Positions 14,690 to 24,872 of a stretch of DNA of 64,000 nucleotides are shown in pieces (position 1 is the first letter of the stretch; every line of letters starts with the position of its first letter). The notes under the pieces are model-generated. The model worked only from the letters and a program-made list of their open reading frames with translations, was not told where the DNA came from and did no database searches. A program made the position numbers and the translations under genes. The stretch covers positions 1-64,000 of the IMG/VR virus record IMGVR_UViG_3300046642_000350; one strand, given 5' to 3'. This DNA comes from a virus.

Positions 14690-17600
14690 TTACCGCCCAA
14701 AATGACTGGCGAGCCAACTCAGCGGTCCCGCCGGGTGTCTGTCCGCCTGTTTCATGGTCTGGTTGTTATGCTTCGTCTCCTGCGCCTCGTACTTACGAGA
14801 CGCTGCGCTGGGTATACGTACCCCTACCATACCGGCGGCAAACTTACCAGCGGTCCCCGCTAGCGATCCTGTCTTGGTCAGGTTGTCCGCTATGGTGCCG
14901 TATGGCGGGACGGCCGACCTGGCCGCCCAGTCCCCTACGTCCCCCGCCGCCCGGGCGGTGTTGCGCGGTTTGGTGTAGTCCGCCGGGGGTACTATCGGTT
15001 TACCGTTCCACTGCTGGTTGCGCAGCCCCTGGAGCGCCATGTTCATGGGGATGGCGGGGGTCCACAGGGTACCCACGATCTTGGCGTAGTCCGCGTCCCC
15101 CTGGAGCACCTTCCTTACAGCATCTTCTGGGGCAAGCATACCGCGCCGCCCCATTTCGGCCTTGTCGTTGCCCGTTAGAGCCCGCACGCCGGCATCTATG
15201 GCGGGGTAGACCGCGTAGGCTAGCGCCCCTGCGGTGAGCATCTGGGAGCCCGCCATGGCCCGCTGCTGGGGCGTCCTGTCGGGTCCTATGGCGTCCCGGA
15301 AGATATGCCCCATCGACCGCATGAGCAGCATGTGCCAGCGGCCGAATAGGGAGGTGCGGGGGTCTACCATGGCCTGCTGGAGGAACCGTCCCACTTTCCC
15401 GTCGGTCAGGAACGTGGGGTCGGTGTAGTACGATGTAAACTTGTTAACTTCAGCGGCTGCCGCCTTTGGCTCCATGCCGTGGCCTTCGGTAAGCTCCATG
15501 AACCGCTGCAACGGGATCATGTCGCCAATTCGCCACATCTCGCTGGTGGACAGGTGCTCGATGGCCTTGGCGATCTCGGGCACGTTGAACCCCAGCGCCT
15601 TGGTGACCGGGTCCCACTTTGACGGTTTCTGGGCCACGTCCATCCCGAACCGCTTCATCATGCCGGGGATGAGGTCGTTCGTCATGGTGTTGTGGAACTG
15701 GAAGTCCACCCCCGCCTCCATGGCCTTCTTATAGTCCGGGCTATTGGCAGGGTCCATGAGCGCCTTGATGGCACGCCCCCCGTACGTCGCCAGGTGGTTC
15801 AACCCCTGCGGCGTTACGTTACGGTACCCTCGCGCGATGATACCGTTGGTGATCATGTTGAGGTCGTGGATGGGCGATCCCGTCACGAGGAATGAGCGGG
15901 ACATCAGGCTGCCGGCATTGGACAGCCACTTCAGGTCGTCGTTTCCAAATCCCTGTTTGTGCATGTCGTCCAGTAGCCACCGCATGCCTTTCGGCATGTA
16001 GATATCCTGCCCGTTACGCTGCGCCACCGCGTCCAGTTGGGTAGGAATTTTGTCGTACATTTCCAGCAACTTCTGTTTCGTTGGGTCGTTTTCGGCTTCC
16101 GACTTTGTCACCGTGTTTTCTTTCCACCACGGATCGTTCTTCAGCCCCTGGATGAAATCGATGTTCGACTTGATGTTATGTAGCTGGTTGATACTGTTCG
16201 CCAGCGTGATGATGGGGTTGTGGACGAACTTGACCTGACCGGCAGTGGCTGCCTCAATCTGCTGATCGGACGCCTCGTCCACCTTGAACGATGTCTTCTT
16301 GCCACCCTTGAACAGCGACATCGTGTCACCGACATTACCCTCGAAGTCGGCGGGGAGTTTCGTCAGCGGCTGTATCTTGCCGTTCTGGTAGATCGAGAAC
16401 TTGCCGTCTTTCAGGCTTCGGTGCAGGACAATGCTGTCACCGGTGTCCTGGTTGACCAGCCGCATGAACTCGCGGTTTTTGATCGAGGGCGCCGTGATGT
16501 TAAGTTTGTTCCCAGTAACGACGTTATTGTTTTCCCCCGGCACCGCTGCTTCCTCGTCGGTTGCCATGCGCGGGATGTTACGGTACTCGGAAACAAGGTC
16601 CGGGTCCGCCAAATCTAAACCGAGCCCATACTTGTTCGCCTCGTAGATATAGCGGTATAGTAGGTCCCGCTTGGCGATCATCGGCATGACGTGTTCTTTT
16701 ACGGCGTCATACTGTTTACCTGGCAGGTTTTTCTCTGTGCCCTCCGTTATCGCCAAGTGGATGTCCTTCCACTGCTCTGGTGTAAACCCGTATGCCCGTG
16801 CCCCGTTCTCCATGCCACGGAGCCACAGCTTTATCTTTGCCCTGGCATTCGCGTACGCACGAACGTCTTTTGTCATGGAGTCAAGTTGCTGTTTGACTTC
16901 CGGGGTCCGCTCCGGGTCGGCGGGGGAGGTGGGGTCGCGTTGCGCCCACTTCGGCCATTTTGGCAGTGCGATGCTGCCGCTTGTGTCCTTAGCGGCTTCC
17001 TTGGTGGTAGCCATAAACTTTTTGGAGAGTTCGATCAGCTTGTTACGCTTCTCGAACTTGGCGAGCCCTTCCGCATCTTTGATCGGCGTCGTCGTTCCGC
17101 CCTGCGATTTTTGCTTCCTGAATAGGTTGGCTTCCTTCATGTTATGCTGAAGGGCTTCGAGGTACTTTCTAGAGTCGCGCGGATATGTATTGATCTCTGT
17201 TGCTAGTTCTCCGTCGCGCACTCCGTCCGCGATTTCATACTCCGACGGGGTCATATCGTTGACGTAATCTACAAGTTCGTTGTACGCCTCTACGTTGGCG
17301 TTGCCTCCCTTCTCATCTACGAGGTGCTGGAACTCGGGGCGATCCGTATTACCAGGCGTCGTCTCTGAGATATCCTCGACCGACGGAGTCTTTCTAAGCT
17401 CTACGTCGGCCTCGACGTTCGGGCGCACGGTGGGGTCTTTCAGCGTCTTGACGTAGTTCTCCAAGTCCGCCCACGTCGCCTTCTTCGCTGCGGCCTTCTT
17501 CGCTGCCTTCAGTACGGCGTGTTCCGGCAGGCGGTTGACCAGTTCGTTGGGGGTGTACAAGCCGCCCTTGTCGATCTCGCCATCCTTGTAACCCTTGGCG

Positions 17601-19315
17601 GCTTCGGCATAGAGTTGGTTCGTCCTATTCACCACGTCCTTGGCGTGGGCGATAATCTCTTTCTTGTTCAACCCCTCCTTGTCCCGGACGATGCTGAGTT
17701 CCTGATCCTTGGGTATTTCGGAGACAGCCTGTTTGACGGCTTTAATGCTCTCGTCAATCCGGTTCTTCTCGGGCAGGGAGTTGTACTTGTACGACTTGTC
17801 ATCGTGCTGTATGGCTCGCTCGTCGCGCTCGTTCGCCAGCGACTTGGTGGCGGCTAGCACCTTGTCGGCGTACCGCGCCTGTTCGTCCGGCGCCAGCCTA
17901 TCAAATATCTTCAGGACATCCGGGTAGGTTGCTTTGTCCAGCTTCTCCAGTTTCGCCCGTGCGGCTGCAACGTTTTCCGGTACTTCTGGTGCTACCGGTT
18001 CTGCTGGCTGCACGACTGGTTGTTGCAGCTGCGGAGCTAGCCCGGTCTCTATGGGCGCCACCGGTGGCTCCGGTGCGGGCGGTTGCTCTCGCTGCGGCAT
18101 AGCGTTGGCATCGCCGGGGGGCTTGGAGACTTCCCCGCTCTCCTGGGGCATGGCGGCGAGGATGTCGGAGTGGGCGCCCTCCGAGGTTTCCATTTTAACG
18201 CTGGGCTTTAACCCTGTTGTATCGGCCGGTTCCTCCGGTTTATCTGAGCGGTAATCCCGTGTCGGATCACTCGGGCGCGCTGCCTCCCGTGCGACCATGG
18301 GGGCGCCCACTGTATTACCGGTGGTGTCAGGTCGTTCGGCAGGGGCGGGGAAGCTCTCAGACGTGCCACGTGACGTACGTACGATGGTGCTAGGGGTCGC
18401 CTGCCCACTTGGTTCGCGGTCTACCTTCCCTAGGTCATCCAGATATGTCTGGGTGCTCGCGCGCAGCGGGTCGCGAAGGTCCATCTTGGCCAGTGCAGCT
18501 TTGGCGAGCCCCCACTCCGTGGCTTTCTGCGGGTCGGTAGCAGCCACTGAACCAGGCGGCGGTTCATTTGTGACCACATCTTCGGCAGCGGGAGCAGCCG
18601 CTGGAATGGTTTCATCGGGTGGGCCTTCGTCGGTGTACCCCTCCCCCATTTTCAGGTCACGGTTGACCGGTTCGGCGGGTGCTTCCGGTGCCGTTACAGG
18701 AGCCTGGCTCGTGTTACCACGCGCGGCTGCCCCGATCCGTGCCCCCGCGCTCTCGAACTTACGCCCTAGCCGATTGAAACTTGGAAACGCGGCACCCAGG
18801 CCGGCGCCAGCGATGACGCTCTCTGGATTGATTTCACCGTTCTGCAGGTAGTCGGTGGCCGCCGACACGCCGCCACCGATGGCCGCGCCGATACCTCGCT
18901 GGAGCATGGAGCCGCTGGGGTGCAGAGTGGCGACGGCAGGGGCCATCTCGCCCAGCATCTTGGCTGTCGGGTGCTGCTCCTGATCGGCTAACTCCTGCGC
19001 TTTGTCGCGCCAACCGAGCTTGTCCAGGAGCCAGTCCTGGCCCTTCGCCAGGATATTGCCCGCAAGGAGGCCGGCCCCCACGCCCGCCACGAGCCCCACA
19101 GGGCCGCCGATAGCGCCGCCCACCAGTGCGCCGGTACCCATGCCGCCTATGGCGGGTACCGCCCCCCGTGCCGCTCCACGGGCGAAAGTTCCTAGTTCAC
19201 TACTGTCGTCGGGGGACGACTCGGTGGCATCCGGTAGATCGTCCCAGGAGGGGAGGGGGCCTCCGCTAGCCTGGGGGGCGTCAGGGAGATCATCCCAGGA
19301 GGGGAGGTCCGCCAT
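14690..19315 (-). CDS. Very large internal virion / polyvalent-type protein
   Basis: A 1,541-residue protein and the largest gene here. It opens with a tandem WDDLPDA repeat (PSWDDLPDAPQASGG then PSWDDLPDATESS), followed by a Gly/Ala-rich hydrophobic region (about 45-90 and 135-175) able to insert in membranes. A long Pro/Glu-rich region spans about 200-450, then helical domains, and the C-terminal 450 residues contain aromatic-rich helices (WRIGDMIPLQRFMELTEG). Podovirus ejection proteins and phage polyvalent proteins have this organisation. I infer it is injected or forms a transenvelope conduit. No catalytic motif was recognised. It follows the 717-residue gene by seven bases. Confidence 0.65.
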   Translation of the reverse strand: MADLPSWDDLPDAPQASGGPLPSWDDLPDATESSPDDSSELGTFARGAARGAVPAIGGMGTGALVGGAIGGPVGLVAGVGAGLLAGNILAKGQDWLLDKLGWRDKAQELADQEQHPTAKMLGEMAPAVATLHPSGSMLQRGIGAAIGGGVSAATDYLQNGEINPESVIAGAGLGAAFPSFNRLGRKFESAGARIGAAARGNTSQAPVTAPEAPAEPVNRDLKMGEGYTDEGPPDETIPAAAPAAEDVVTNEPPPGSVAATDPQKATEWGLAKAALAKMDLRDPLRASTQTYLDDLGKVDREPSGQATPSTIVRTSRGTSESFPAPAERPDTTGNTVGAPMVAREAARPSDPTRDYRSDKPEEPADTTGLKPSVKMETSEGAHSDILAAMPQESGEVSKPPGDANAMPQREQPPAPEPPVAPIETGLAPQLQQPVVQPAEPVAPEVPENVAAARAKLEKLDKATYPDVLKIFDRLAPDEQARYADKVLAATKSLANERDERAIQHDDKSYKYNSLPEKNRIDESIKAVKQAVSEIPKDQELSIVRDKEGLNKKEIIAHAKDVVNRTNQLYAEAAKGYKDGEIDKGGLYTPNELVNRLPEHAVLKAAKKAAAKKATWADLENYVKTLKDPTVRPNVEADVELRKTPSVEDISETTPGNTDRPEFQHLVDEKGGNANVEAYNELVDYVNDMTPSEYEIADGVRDGELATEINTYPRDSRKYLEALQHNMKEANLFRKQKSQGGTTTPIKDAEGLAKFEKRNKLIELSKKFMATTKEAAKDTSGSIALPKWPKWAQRDPTSPADPERTPEVKQQLDSMTKDVRAYANARAKIKLWLRGMENGARAYGFTPEQWKDIHLAITEGTEKNLPGKQYDAVKEHVMPMIAKRDLLYRYIYEANKYGLGLDLADPDLVSEYRNIPRMATDEEAAVPGENNNVVTGNKLNITAPSIKNREFMRLVNQDTGDSIVLHRSLKDGKFSIYQNGKIQPLTKLPADFEGNVGDTMSLFKGGKKTSFKVDEASDQQIEAATAGQVKFVHNPIITLANSINQLHNIKSNIDFIQGLKNDPWWKENTVTKSEAENDPTKQKLLEMYDKIPTQLDAVAQRNGQDIYMPKGMRWLLDDMHKQGFGNDDLKWLSNAGSLMSRSFLVTGSPIHDLNMITNGIIARGYRNVTPQGLNHLATYGGRAIKALMDPANSPDYKKAMEAGVDFQFHNTMTNDLIPGMMKRFGMDVAQKPSKWDPVTKALGFNVPEIAKAIEHLSTSEMWRIGDMIPLQRFMELTEGHGMEPKAAAAEVNKFTSYYTDPTFLTDGKVGRFLQQAMVDPRTSLFGRWHMLLMRSMGHIFRDAIGPDRTPQQRAMAGSQMLTAGALAYAVYPAIDAGVRALTGNDKAEMGRRGMLAPEDAVRKVLQGDADYAKIVGTLWTPAIPMNMALQGLRNQQWNGKPIVPPADYTKPRNTARAAGDVGDWAARSAVPPYGTIADNLTKTGSLAGTAGKFAAGMVGVRIPSAASRKYEAQETKHNNQTMKQADRHPAGPLSWLASHFGR

Positions 19316-19322
19316 GGATCAC

Positions 19323-21476
19323 CTACTGCCCTCGTTGCTGTAGGGCATTCCACTCTTCTTTGGTGTAGGCTTTGCCGTTGAACATTTTCTTGGGTTGGTT
19401 GGACTGTAAGTCCGAACCCGGCGCCTGCGCCCCCTGTTGCTGTGGTGCTTGCGCTCCTTGTGTTTGGCCTGTCGGAGCAGACTGTATCATCTGCACCATA
19501 TTTTGCGGAGTTAACCCTAGTTTCTGCGCCTGCCCCATGAATGGAGCAACAAGTTTCATTATTTGCTGCGGGTCTTTCGCAATGCTAGGGTCGGCATTGA
19601 TTTGGCCTCCCACAAACGAGGTGAACGCTTTTACCTGTGCATCGTTAAGGGCGGTATTGTTTCTCTGTGCCGCAATTTGAAGTTGTGCAGCTATATGCGC
19701 AGCGGCGCGGTCGCCCATAGAGCCCTGTTTGAATTGTTCAAGCCCCAGCTTGCCCTGGGGACCATATGAGGCTTTCATTTGTTCGAGCCGCGCCGTATTT
19801 TGCTGGTCGGCACGGGCAGCATCTGCCATGAACTTCTGCCGCTGGGGGGCGTTGCTCTGCCACCCGCCATATATGTCATTAGCTTGCGCTCTATATTTAG
19901 AGAGCCCTGTGTCCGGCTGCGCGGGAGATTGTCCTCCTTGGTCGGGCGTCCCTCTGTATCCTGGTGTAGGGCGCGGGGTTAACTTGCCCGCACCCATGTT
20001 TGCGTTATTGAATACTGCGTTTGCCTGTTGTCTAGCGCCGACCTGCGACTGCGGTGCATCGCTGGGGATAACCCCCTTATTATCCGCGCTAAGAGCGGCA
20101 TCGACATCGGGGGGCTGTTCCCCGGGACCACCAAGCATCCGGTTGACGGCGGGACCGACTTGCGCCATCTGTTGTCTGGCAACAGCGGCACCGGCCCGAG
20201 CATCGGCGGCGTTATCCACCATACCGTTCCACGATTCGGTGAGCTTGTCCCATCCGTCTTGCAGCATCTTTTTTACGTCGTCCATCGATAACGATTTGAC
20301 TTGTCCAGACAGGTCCACCGGCCCTGTAGGTGTTGGAGTCGCGCCGTCTGGTTCAGCGCGAGGCTGAGGTGTTACGTCAGTAACTGGGTTGGATGTAGCC
20401 TCGTTAGGGATTACGGGCGAGCCGGTATCGTCGTCCTCGTCAGTGTCTTCCTGGGCGCCCTCGACTTCTCCGGCGTTGTCAAATGCTTGTACTACGCCGC
20501 CACTTTTGTACGACTTCATCATAACGGACGGGTTATCTGTATCTACCGCGCCCCCTTCGCCAAACCCCTGCTGCTGTCCGATGGGCTTGGAGTGCATGGC
20601 GAGGCCGCCTTTCGCCGGGGCGAACCGCACACTGTTACCATTCGGTACGTTCGACATGGCTTCGGTAGCGTGCTGCGCCGCCTGTGCCAAGTTACCCCTA
20701 TCCAACATCGCTTGCGCCGCCGCGCTGTGCGCGTTGAACAGCGTGCGGTAGTGCTGCATCAGGCCGAACTGTGCCTGCGGGTTACCTGCTGCCGTGATGG
20801 CGGCGAGCTTGCGCTCTGCCGGGTCCATTTGCCCCTGCGGGTCCACACGCTGCTCCAGGGCCGCCGCAGCGTCTGGCGGGATGTTACCGGCACCGGCGAG
20901 GTACGCCATGGTCCTGCGCGGATCGGGGAGTTGTGCTCCGTTACCCTGCTGCTGCTGTTCTTGCTGGGGTTGTTCCGGTATCACCCCGCCATCGTCGTAG
21001 CCCTGCTGGGGTTGCTCCTGCTGTTGTGGGTCGGAGAAGTTCCTCGGGAGGCCCATCTGCTGGCGGCCCCACCCGAGGGCGTTCTGGATGACGCTCATGG
21101 GGTCGGAGTTACCGCCTGGTAACTGCTGGTCATCCTCATCGCCGTCATTACCGGGATCGACCTCGCCGCCATCGTCGAACGAGAATGTTCCTGTTCTCGG
21201 ATTAAACCCCCCGGGCCCTTGGCCGCCCACCCCATAACTGCCGCCGTTACCACTGCCCCTCGTTGTTGTATTACCACTACCACCGCCGCTTTCAGGGGTT
21301 GGCACATCGCTCCATTGCGGAACCATGTCACCGCCGCCAACGAGCGCGCTGTTGTTCGTGCCGCTCGTCGGTGAGGCAGACGTAGATGTACCGCCCGAAC
21401 TTGCAATGTCGTCAATCGGTCCATTCGCCCAAGCGCCGAAACGCCCGGGGTTATCCATAGGGAGTACGCCGGGCAT
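19323..21476 (-). CDS. Low-complexity internal virion protein with GG-V motifs
   Basis: A 717-residue Gln/Gly/Pro-rich protein. Repeated short motifs of aromatic-x-x-GG-x-V type occur: FDDGGEVD, YDDGGVIP, FGEGGAVD and YKSGGVVQ. A central helical part (AAIT, QAQFGLMQHYRTLFNAHSAA) and a C-terminal helical part are probably folded. The start overlaps the stop of the preceding gene (TAATG). The position between the two other large proteins suggests an ejection or tail-associated role; this is inference. Confidence 0.6.
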   Translation of the reverse strand: MPGVLPMDNPGRFGAWANGPIDDIASSGGTSTSASPTSGTNNSALVGGGDMVPQWSDVPTPESGGGSGNTTTRGSGNGGSYGVGGQGPGGFNPRTGTFSFDDGGEVDPGNDGDEDDQQLPGGNSDPMSVIQNALGWGRQQMGLPRNFSDPQQQEQPQQGYDDGGVIPEQPQQEQQQQGNGAQLPDPRRTMAYLAGAGNIPPDAAAALEQRVDPQGQMDPAERKLAAITAAGNPQAQFGLMQHYRTLFNAHSAAAQAMLDRGNLAQAAQHATEAMSNVPNGNSVRFAPAKGGLAMHSKPIGQQQGFGEGGAVDTDNPSVMMKSYKSGGVVQAFDNAGEVEGAQEDTDEDDDTGSPVIPNEATSNPVTDVTPQPRAEPDGATPTPTGPVDLSGQVKSLSMDDVKKMLQDGWDKLTESWNGMVDNAADARAGAAVARQQMAQVGPAVNRMLGGPGEQPPDVDAALSADNKGVIPSDAPQSQVGARQQANAVFNNANMGAGKLTPRPTPGYRGTPDQGGQSPAQPDTGLSKYRAQANDIYGGWQSNAPQRQKFMADAARADQQNTARLEQMKASYGPQGKLGLEQFKQGSMGDRAAAHIAAQLQIAAQRNNTALNDAQVKAFTSFVGGQINADPSIAKDPQQIMKLVAPFMGQAQKLGLTPQNMVQMIQSAPTGQTQGAQAPQQQGAQAPGSDLQSNQPKKMFNGKAYTKEEWNALQQRGQ

Positions 21477-23251
21477 TATCTGTTCCCCATGTAATTCGAT
21501 GTGAACGTGGGCCGCATACGCAGCGCCGGTTTCATCTTGCCCCGAGGCGGCGGACCGGCCATACCAGTGCGCGCCTTGCGCGACTTGGCGATAAGATCGG
21601 TGAAGTACTTCGTACCCATGTGCTCTTTAACGTCACGCGGGATAACAAACTCGTTGGCGTTCAAGCGTGCGGGGATGTCGTCCGTTTGACGGCCCCCGCT
21701 GGGGCTGGCGTTACGCGGCACAGGGCCACCGGTCGTGCGGTTAGGGATAACGCCACCGGCAGCATAGCCGCCGGAGTAGTCGCCACCAGAAAATCCGCCG
21801 CCGGAGTAGTCGCCACCAGAAAATCCGCCGCCGGAGTAGTCGCCACCACTGAACCCTCCGTTTGGGTCCCCCGTATCTGACGGCGGCGGTGTGTAGTCGC
21901 CGCCATTAAACCCGCTACCGATGTCATTGATCCCGGCTTGTGCGGCGAGATCGCTGTTCGAAAAATCACCCCCACCCCAGTTGCCGCTGCTGTCTTGCCC
22001 GAACTGGTTGCTGGTCCACGGGTTATCGTTGCCGCTCGACTGCTGCTGCCCTCCTTGGTCCTGCGGGAAGCTCCCCATATTAAACTGGTCAACATTGGAC
22101 GATACACCGTTTGGGTTCGTCCCTGCCCCCTGACCCGTACCCGCAGGGAACTGTAAACCATCCGAGAATGTAGCCGAGGGCCAGTTCGTATTATCTGGCG
22201 ATGTGGCTTGGTCAGGTGACCCAAGGCCAAAAGGATCGCCACGGGCGAGCGATGGGTCATTATTTAGCGACGTAAGCCAATCAGGTAAAACACCAGCAGG
22301 AGTATTATCCTGGTTTTGATCTTCCTTGTTCTGCGTTCCCGCTCCCGGGATATCCGGGAGGTCGCCTTTATTTCTTGTCGCGTTCGCGTTGGCGACCGGG
22401 TCCCATGGGGGCGTCTGCGACCCTTTCCCGCTGCTACCGTCAGTCGGCTGTTTCGGTTGCTGTTGATTACCCTTCCCCTGGCTGCTCTGTTGTGACCCGC
22501 CTTGGCTGTTAGACTGCTGCCCCGTGAGCGGGTTCTTATTGGCGTTCGCTGCCGCGTTACCGAAATTAGGCACGGTGTTGAGCAGGTTTGCTCCGGTGTT
22601 CAACTGCCCCAGGACCGCGTTTTCTGCGCCGCCCAGTCCGGTGTACGCGGACTGCAGGGCGTTCACCGTCATGCCGGGGAGGTTCTGCCCAAACTGAGCA
22701 GCCTGCTGGGTCATCTGCCGTCCGATAGCTGCGGTGTTCAAGGACGCCTGAGTACCGGCACCGGCGCGGGTAGCCGCATCTTGGAGACGTGAAGTCTGGA
22801 GCAGGTCTTCGTACCGCCCCGAGTTCGGGTTAACGCCATACCCCTGTAATTGCCGTTGGGCGCTGTCCATGGCAGCCTGGTCGGCCTGCCCGGCTGTACT
22901 CTCGGCCTGCCCCATCATGAACCGCTGGCGGGCTTCGGAGTTGTACGCCCCGGCCTGCTCGATGTACTTATTCATCAACGGTTCGAAGACGTTCTCGTAC
23001 CGCCCCAGGAGGTTCTGGGCTAGCCCAGCCCCCTGTCCGGCTAGCTGCATGTATTGAGCGACGTTTTGGTCGGTGACCCCCATGCCCTTGTTGTACTGGT
23101 CGAGGGCCCAGGTATACTGGTTCTGGGTCAGCGCTCCCAGCAGCTTGGAAAGCTGCAGCGCCCAGTCGCTCTGCGGGGTATTGATAACGACCGGTTCAGA
23201 GCTACTACGGCTGCTGGATTGGCCTTGGGACTGGGTGGTGCTGTCAGCCAT
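21476..23251 (-). CDS. Internal virion protein with phage GG-EFVIP motif
   Basis: A 591-residue protein. The first 230 residues are helical, Gln/Ala rich (QNQYTWALDQYNKGMG, QLAGQGAGLAQNLLGRYENV) like P22-type ejection proteins. Residues 230-500 are disordered and contain a Gly-Phe-Ser-Gly-Gly-Asp-Tyr repeat. Near the C-terminus is GGRQTDDIPARLNANEFVIP, a motif widely found in phage tail tape-measure and virion proteins. An AAGGTGATAAG site precedes the ATG. Ejected or tail-lumen protein is the best guess. Confidence 0.6.
   Translation of the reverse strand: MADSTTQSQGQSSSRSSSEPVVINTPQSDWALQLSKLLGALTQNQYTWALDQYNKGMGVTDQNVAQYMQLAGQGAGLAQNLLGRYENVFEPLMNKYIEQAGAYNSEARQRFMMGQAESTAGQADQAAMDSAQRQLQGYGVNPNSGRYEDLLQTSRLQDAATRAGAGTQASLNTAAIGRQMTQQAAQFGQNLPGMTVNALQSAYTGLGGAENAVLGQLNTGANLLNTVPNFGNAAANANKNPLTGQQSNSQGGSQQSSQGKGNQQQPKQPTDGSSGKGSQTPPWDPVANANATRNKGDLPDIPGAGTQNKEDQNQDNTPAGVLPDWLTSLNNDPSLARGDPFGLGSPDQATSPDNTNWPSATFSDGLQFPAGTGQGAGTNPNGVSSNVDQFNMGSFPQDQGGQQQSSGNDNPWTSNQFGQDSSGNWGGGDFSNSDLAAQAGINDIGSGFNGGDYTPPPSDTGDPNGGFSGGDYSGGGFSGGDYSGGGFSGGDYSGGYAAGGVIPNRTTGGPVPRNASPSGGRQTDDIPARLNANEFVIPRDVKEHMGTKYFTDLIAKSRKARTGMAGPPPRGKMKPALRMRPTFTSNYMGNR
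21771..21860. repeat. 30-bp tandem repeat, three copies
   Basis: The unit starting CCGGAGTAGTCGCCACCAGA repeats every 30 bases at 21771, 21801 and 21831; the third copy is diverged at its end. On the minus strand it encodes Gly-Gly-Phe-Ser-Gly-Gly-Asp-Tyr-Ser-Gly units of the 591-residue protein. Confidence 0.9.
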
Positions 23252-23304
23252 CTTATCACCTTATAATATCGTTAACTAATACACTCCGGGCCGTGAACAT
23301 TGCG

Positions 23305-24447
23305 TTAAGGCCAGTAGGCGGACCGCTCGGCGGTATGGAGGATGGCGTAGGCGGGTTTGTTAAGCGTTCGTATGTGGATCGGCCCGACGTAGAGTGCATC
23401 GGTAACCTCGTCTATATCCCTCCCCCACGCCGTCTGCTTGGCGAGGGCACCTGTCTTGGCATGGTAGGCCCGGTACTCATAGTCCGTGCTCGTGGTTGTC
23501 CTTGTGCCGGCGACAATAGGCCCCCCGGTTATATCGACAACCACGCCGGGGTTAACCCGGGCTGCGGTGACAACGATATAATCCTCTCCGAATGCGACGA
23601 TGGACCCAAACTCAAACCCGGTGTCGATGGAATCGCCTGGTATAGACCACATTAAGGTGCCGTCAGGCTTGTATCCCTGTATCCCTTCGAAATTGGTACC
23701 AGTACTGCTGGTGAGGCAGTAGAAGTTTCCGTTCCTCGATATGTCTTCAGGCACGCCCCCGGCGATGGTGACGGTGTTCTTTAGCGTTCCCTTTAGATCG
23801 TAGTACTTAACCTTCCCGGTGCTGGCGAAGGCAGCGGTGATTAATTTCGACTTCGGGTCGTAGTGTGCGGTATCCACGCCGGGTATATGCCATGCAACCT
23901 TGGTACCGTTGTACTTTGTCAGTCCAGGATTGGGGCTGGAAAGTTTCATATATACCCCGGCAGCGCCGGTCAGGGGCAGGCCCTTTTGCTGCGCGGACTT
24001 GGAGAATACCGGTATCTTGCTGGTCTTTTTACCCTTGTAGTCAAAATTCGTAATTGGTCCGGGGGGGACGGTAGTAAGGATAATGGAGAAGGGGTTGTGC
24101 CCTATACGCTTAGTGTTGAACGAGTTGACAAGAGTATACCCGTGGTAGTCTATCCGCGCCAGAGGGGGGAACGATACAAGTTCGTTGCCGTTGATGATCT
24201 GGCCGCCTGCGCTCCATGTTTGATTGTCTGAATCGGTGGGGGTAGCGACAGGGTTGAACGGCCCAAACACTGGAACCGGGATAGGTTTAGCGAGGTTATT
24301 TAATTGGGCTTCGGTATACGATGGTGTAAACTCTTCACCGTAGGCCGCACTACCCTTTTGTCCCTCCAGGAGGACAATGGCGCGATAAACGTCAGTCTGG
24401 CCCCACTGGACGTTGACAATTATATCCAGGAAATCTTCGGTTATCAT
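23305..24447 (-). CDS. Beta-rich virion protein, propeller-like
   Basis: A 380-residue protein with a helical N-terminus and then repeated strands of about 40 residues such as TKYNGTKVAWHIPGVDTAHY, GKVKYYDLKGTLKNTV and GYKPDGTLMWSIPGDS. The D-x-K-G-x-L-x-x and P-D-G-T-L-M-W patterns resemble PQQ/WD-like propeller blades. It overlaps the preceding gene by ATGA, downstream of the nozzle-like protein, so a tail-associated position is likely. No enzyme motif seen. Confidence 0.55.
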   Translation of the reverse strand: MITEDFLDIIVNVQWGQTDVYRAIVLLEGQKGSAAYGEEFTPSYTEAQLNNLAKPIPVPVFGPFNPVATPTDSDNQTWSAGGQIINGNELVSFPPLARIDYHGYTLVNSFNTKRIGHNPFSIILTTVPPGPITNFDYKGKKTSKIPVFSKSAQQKGLPLTGAAGVYMKLSSPNPGLTKYNGTKVAWHIPGVDTAHYDPKSKLITAAFASTGKVKYYDLKGTLKNTVTIAGGVPEDISRNGNFYCLTSSTGTNFEGIQGYKPDGTLMWSIPGDSIDTGFEFGSIVAFGEDYIVVTAARVNPGVVVDITGGPIVAGTRTTTSTDYEYRAYHAKTGALAKQTAWGRDIDEVTDALYVGPIHIRTLNKPAYAILHTAERSAYWP

Positions 24448-24872
24448 CCATTGGAACTCTGCAGGATTTCAACGTTGGGGCCATCCACCCCTTTTCGGTT
24501 ATACACCCACGTCGCTCCGGTTTTTTGGTCCGACATGGTGAGGCGATTGACGCGCACAAAGTCTATGAACTGCGTCTTGTCCACTGTGCCGTCGGGGTCG
24601 ATGTGGTAGACGCGTACCCGCTGGGTTACGATATTTTTCTGGGTCCAGTTTCCTTCGGTCGCGTTCTTACCTGCCCTACCGGGTGAACCTGGCGCTCCCC
24701 GCTGGCTGTTATTATTGAACGTGTTGATCGGCGCCAGACGGAGGAAGTTATTATTGATAATACGTACGGCCTGCGGCAGCGTGGCGCCTGTCGGGATAAG
24801 CTGGAATCCCTGCGGCGATTGCGGGTCCGGTATCGGTGATGGCTGGGTAAGATCACATTGCGGCGCGGCCAT
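24444..24872 (-). CDS. Tail-associated protein with short collagen-like segment
   Basis: A 142-residue protein starting in the overlap with the 928-residue gene. It has a Pro-rich head, a NNNFLRLAPINTF segment and a short collagen-like stretch (RGAPGSPGRAGK), then a beta-rich end with VYHIDPDGTVDKTQFIDFVR. Small proteins like this link tail tube and fibres in some podophages; the role here is inferred from position only. Confidence 0.55.
   Translation of the reverse strand: MAAPQCDLTQPSPIPDPQSPQGFQLIPTGATLPQAVRIINNNFLRLAPINTFNNNSQRGAPGSPGRAGKNATEGNWTQKNIVTQRVRVYHIDPDGTVDKTQFIDFVRVNRLTMSDQKTGATWVYNRKGVDGPNVEILQSSNG

Noticed and set aside
21771-21860. Short direct repeats that might suggest a CRISPR array
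   Set aside because: Copies are adjacent with no spacers and encode a Gly-rich protein segment.
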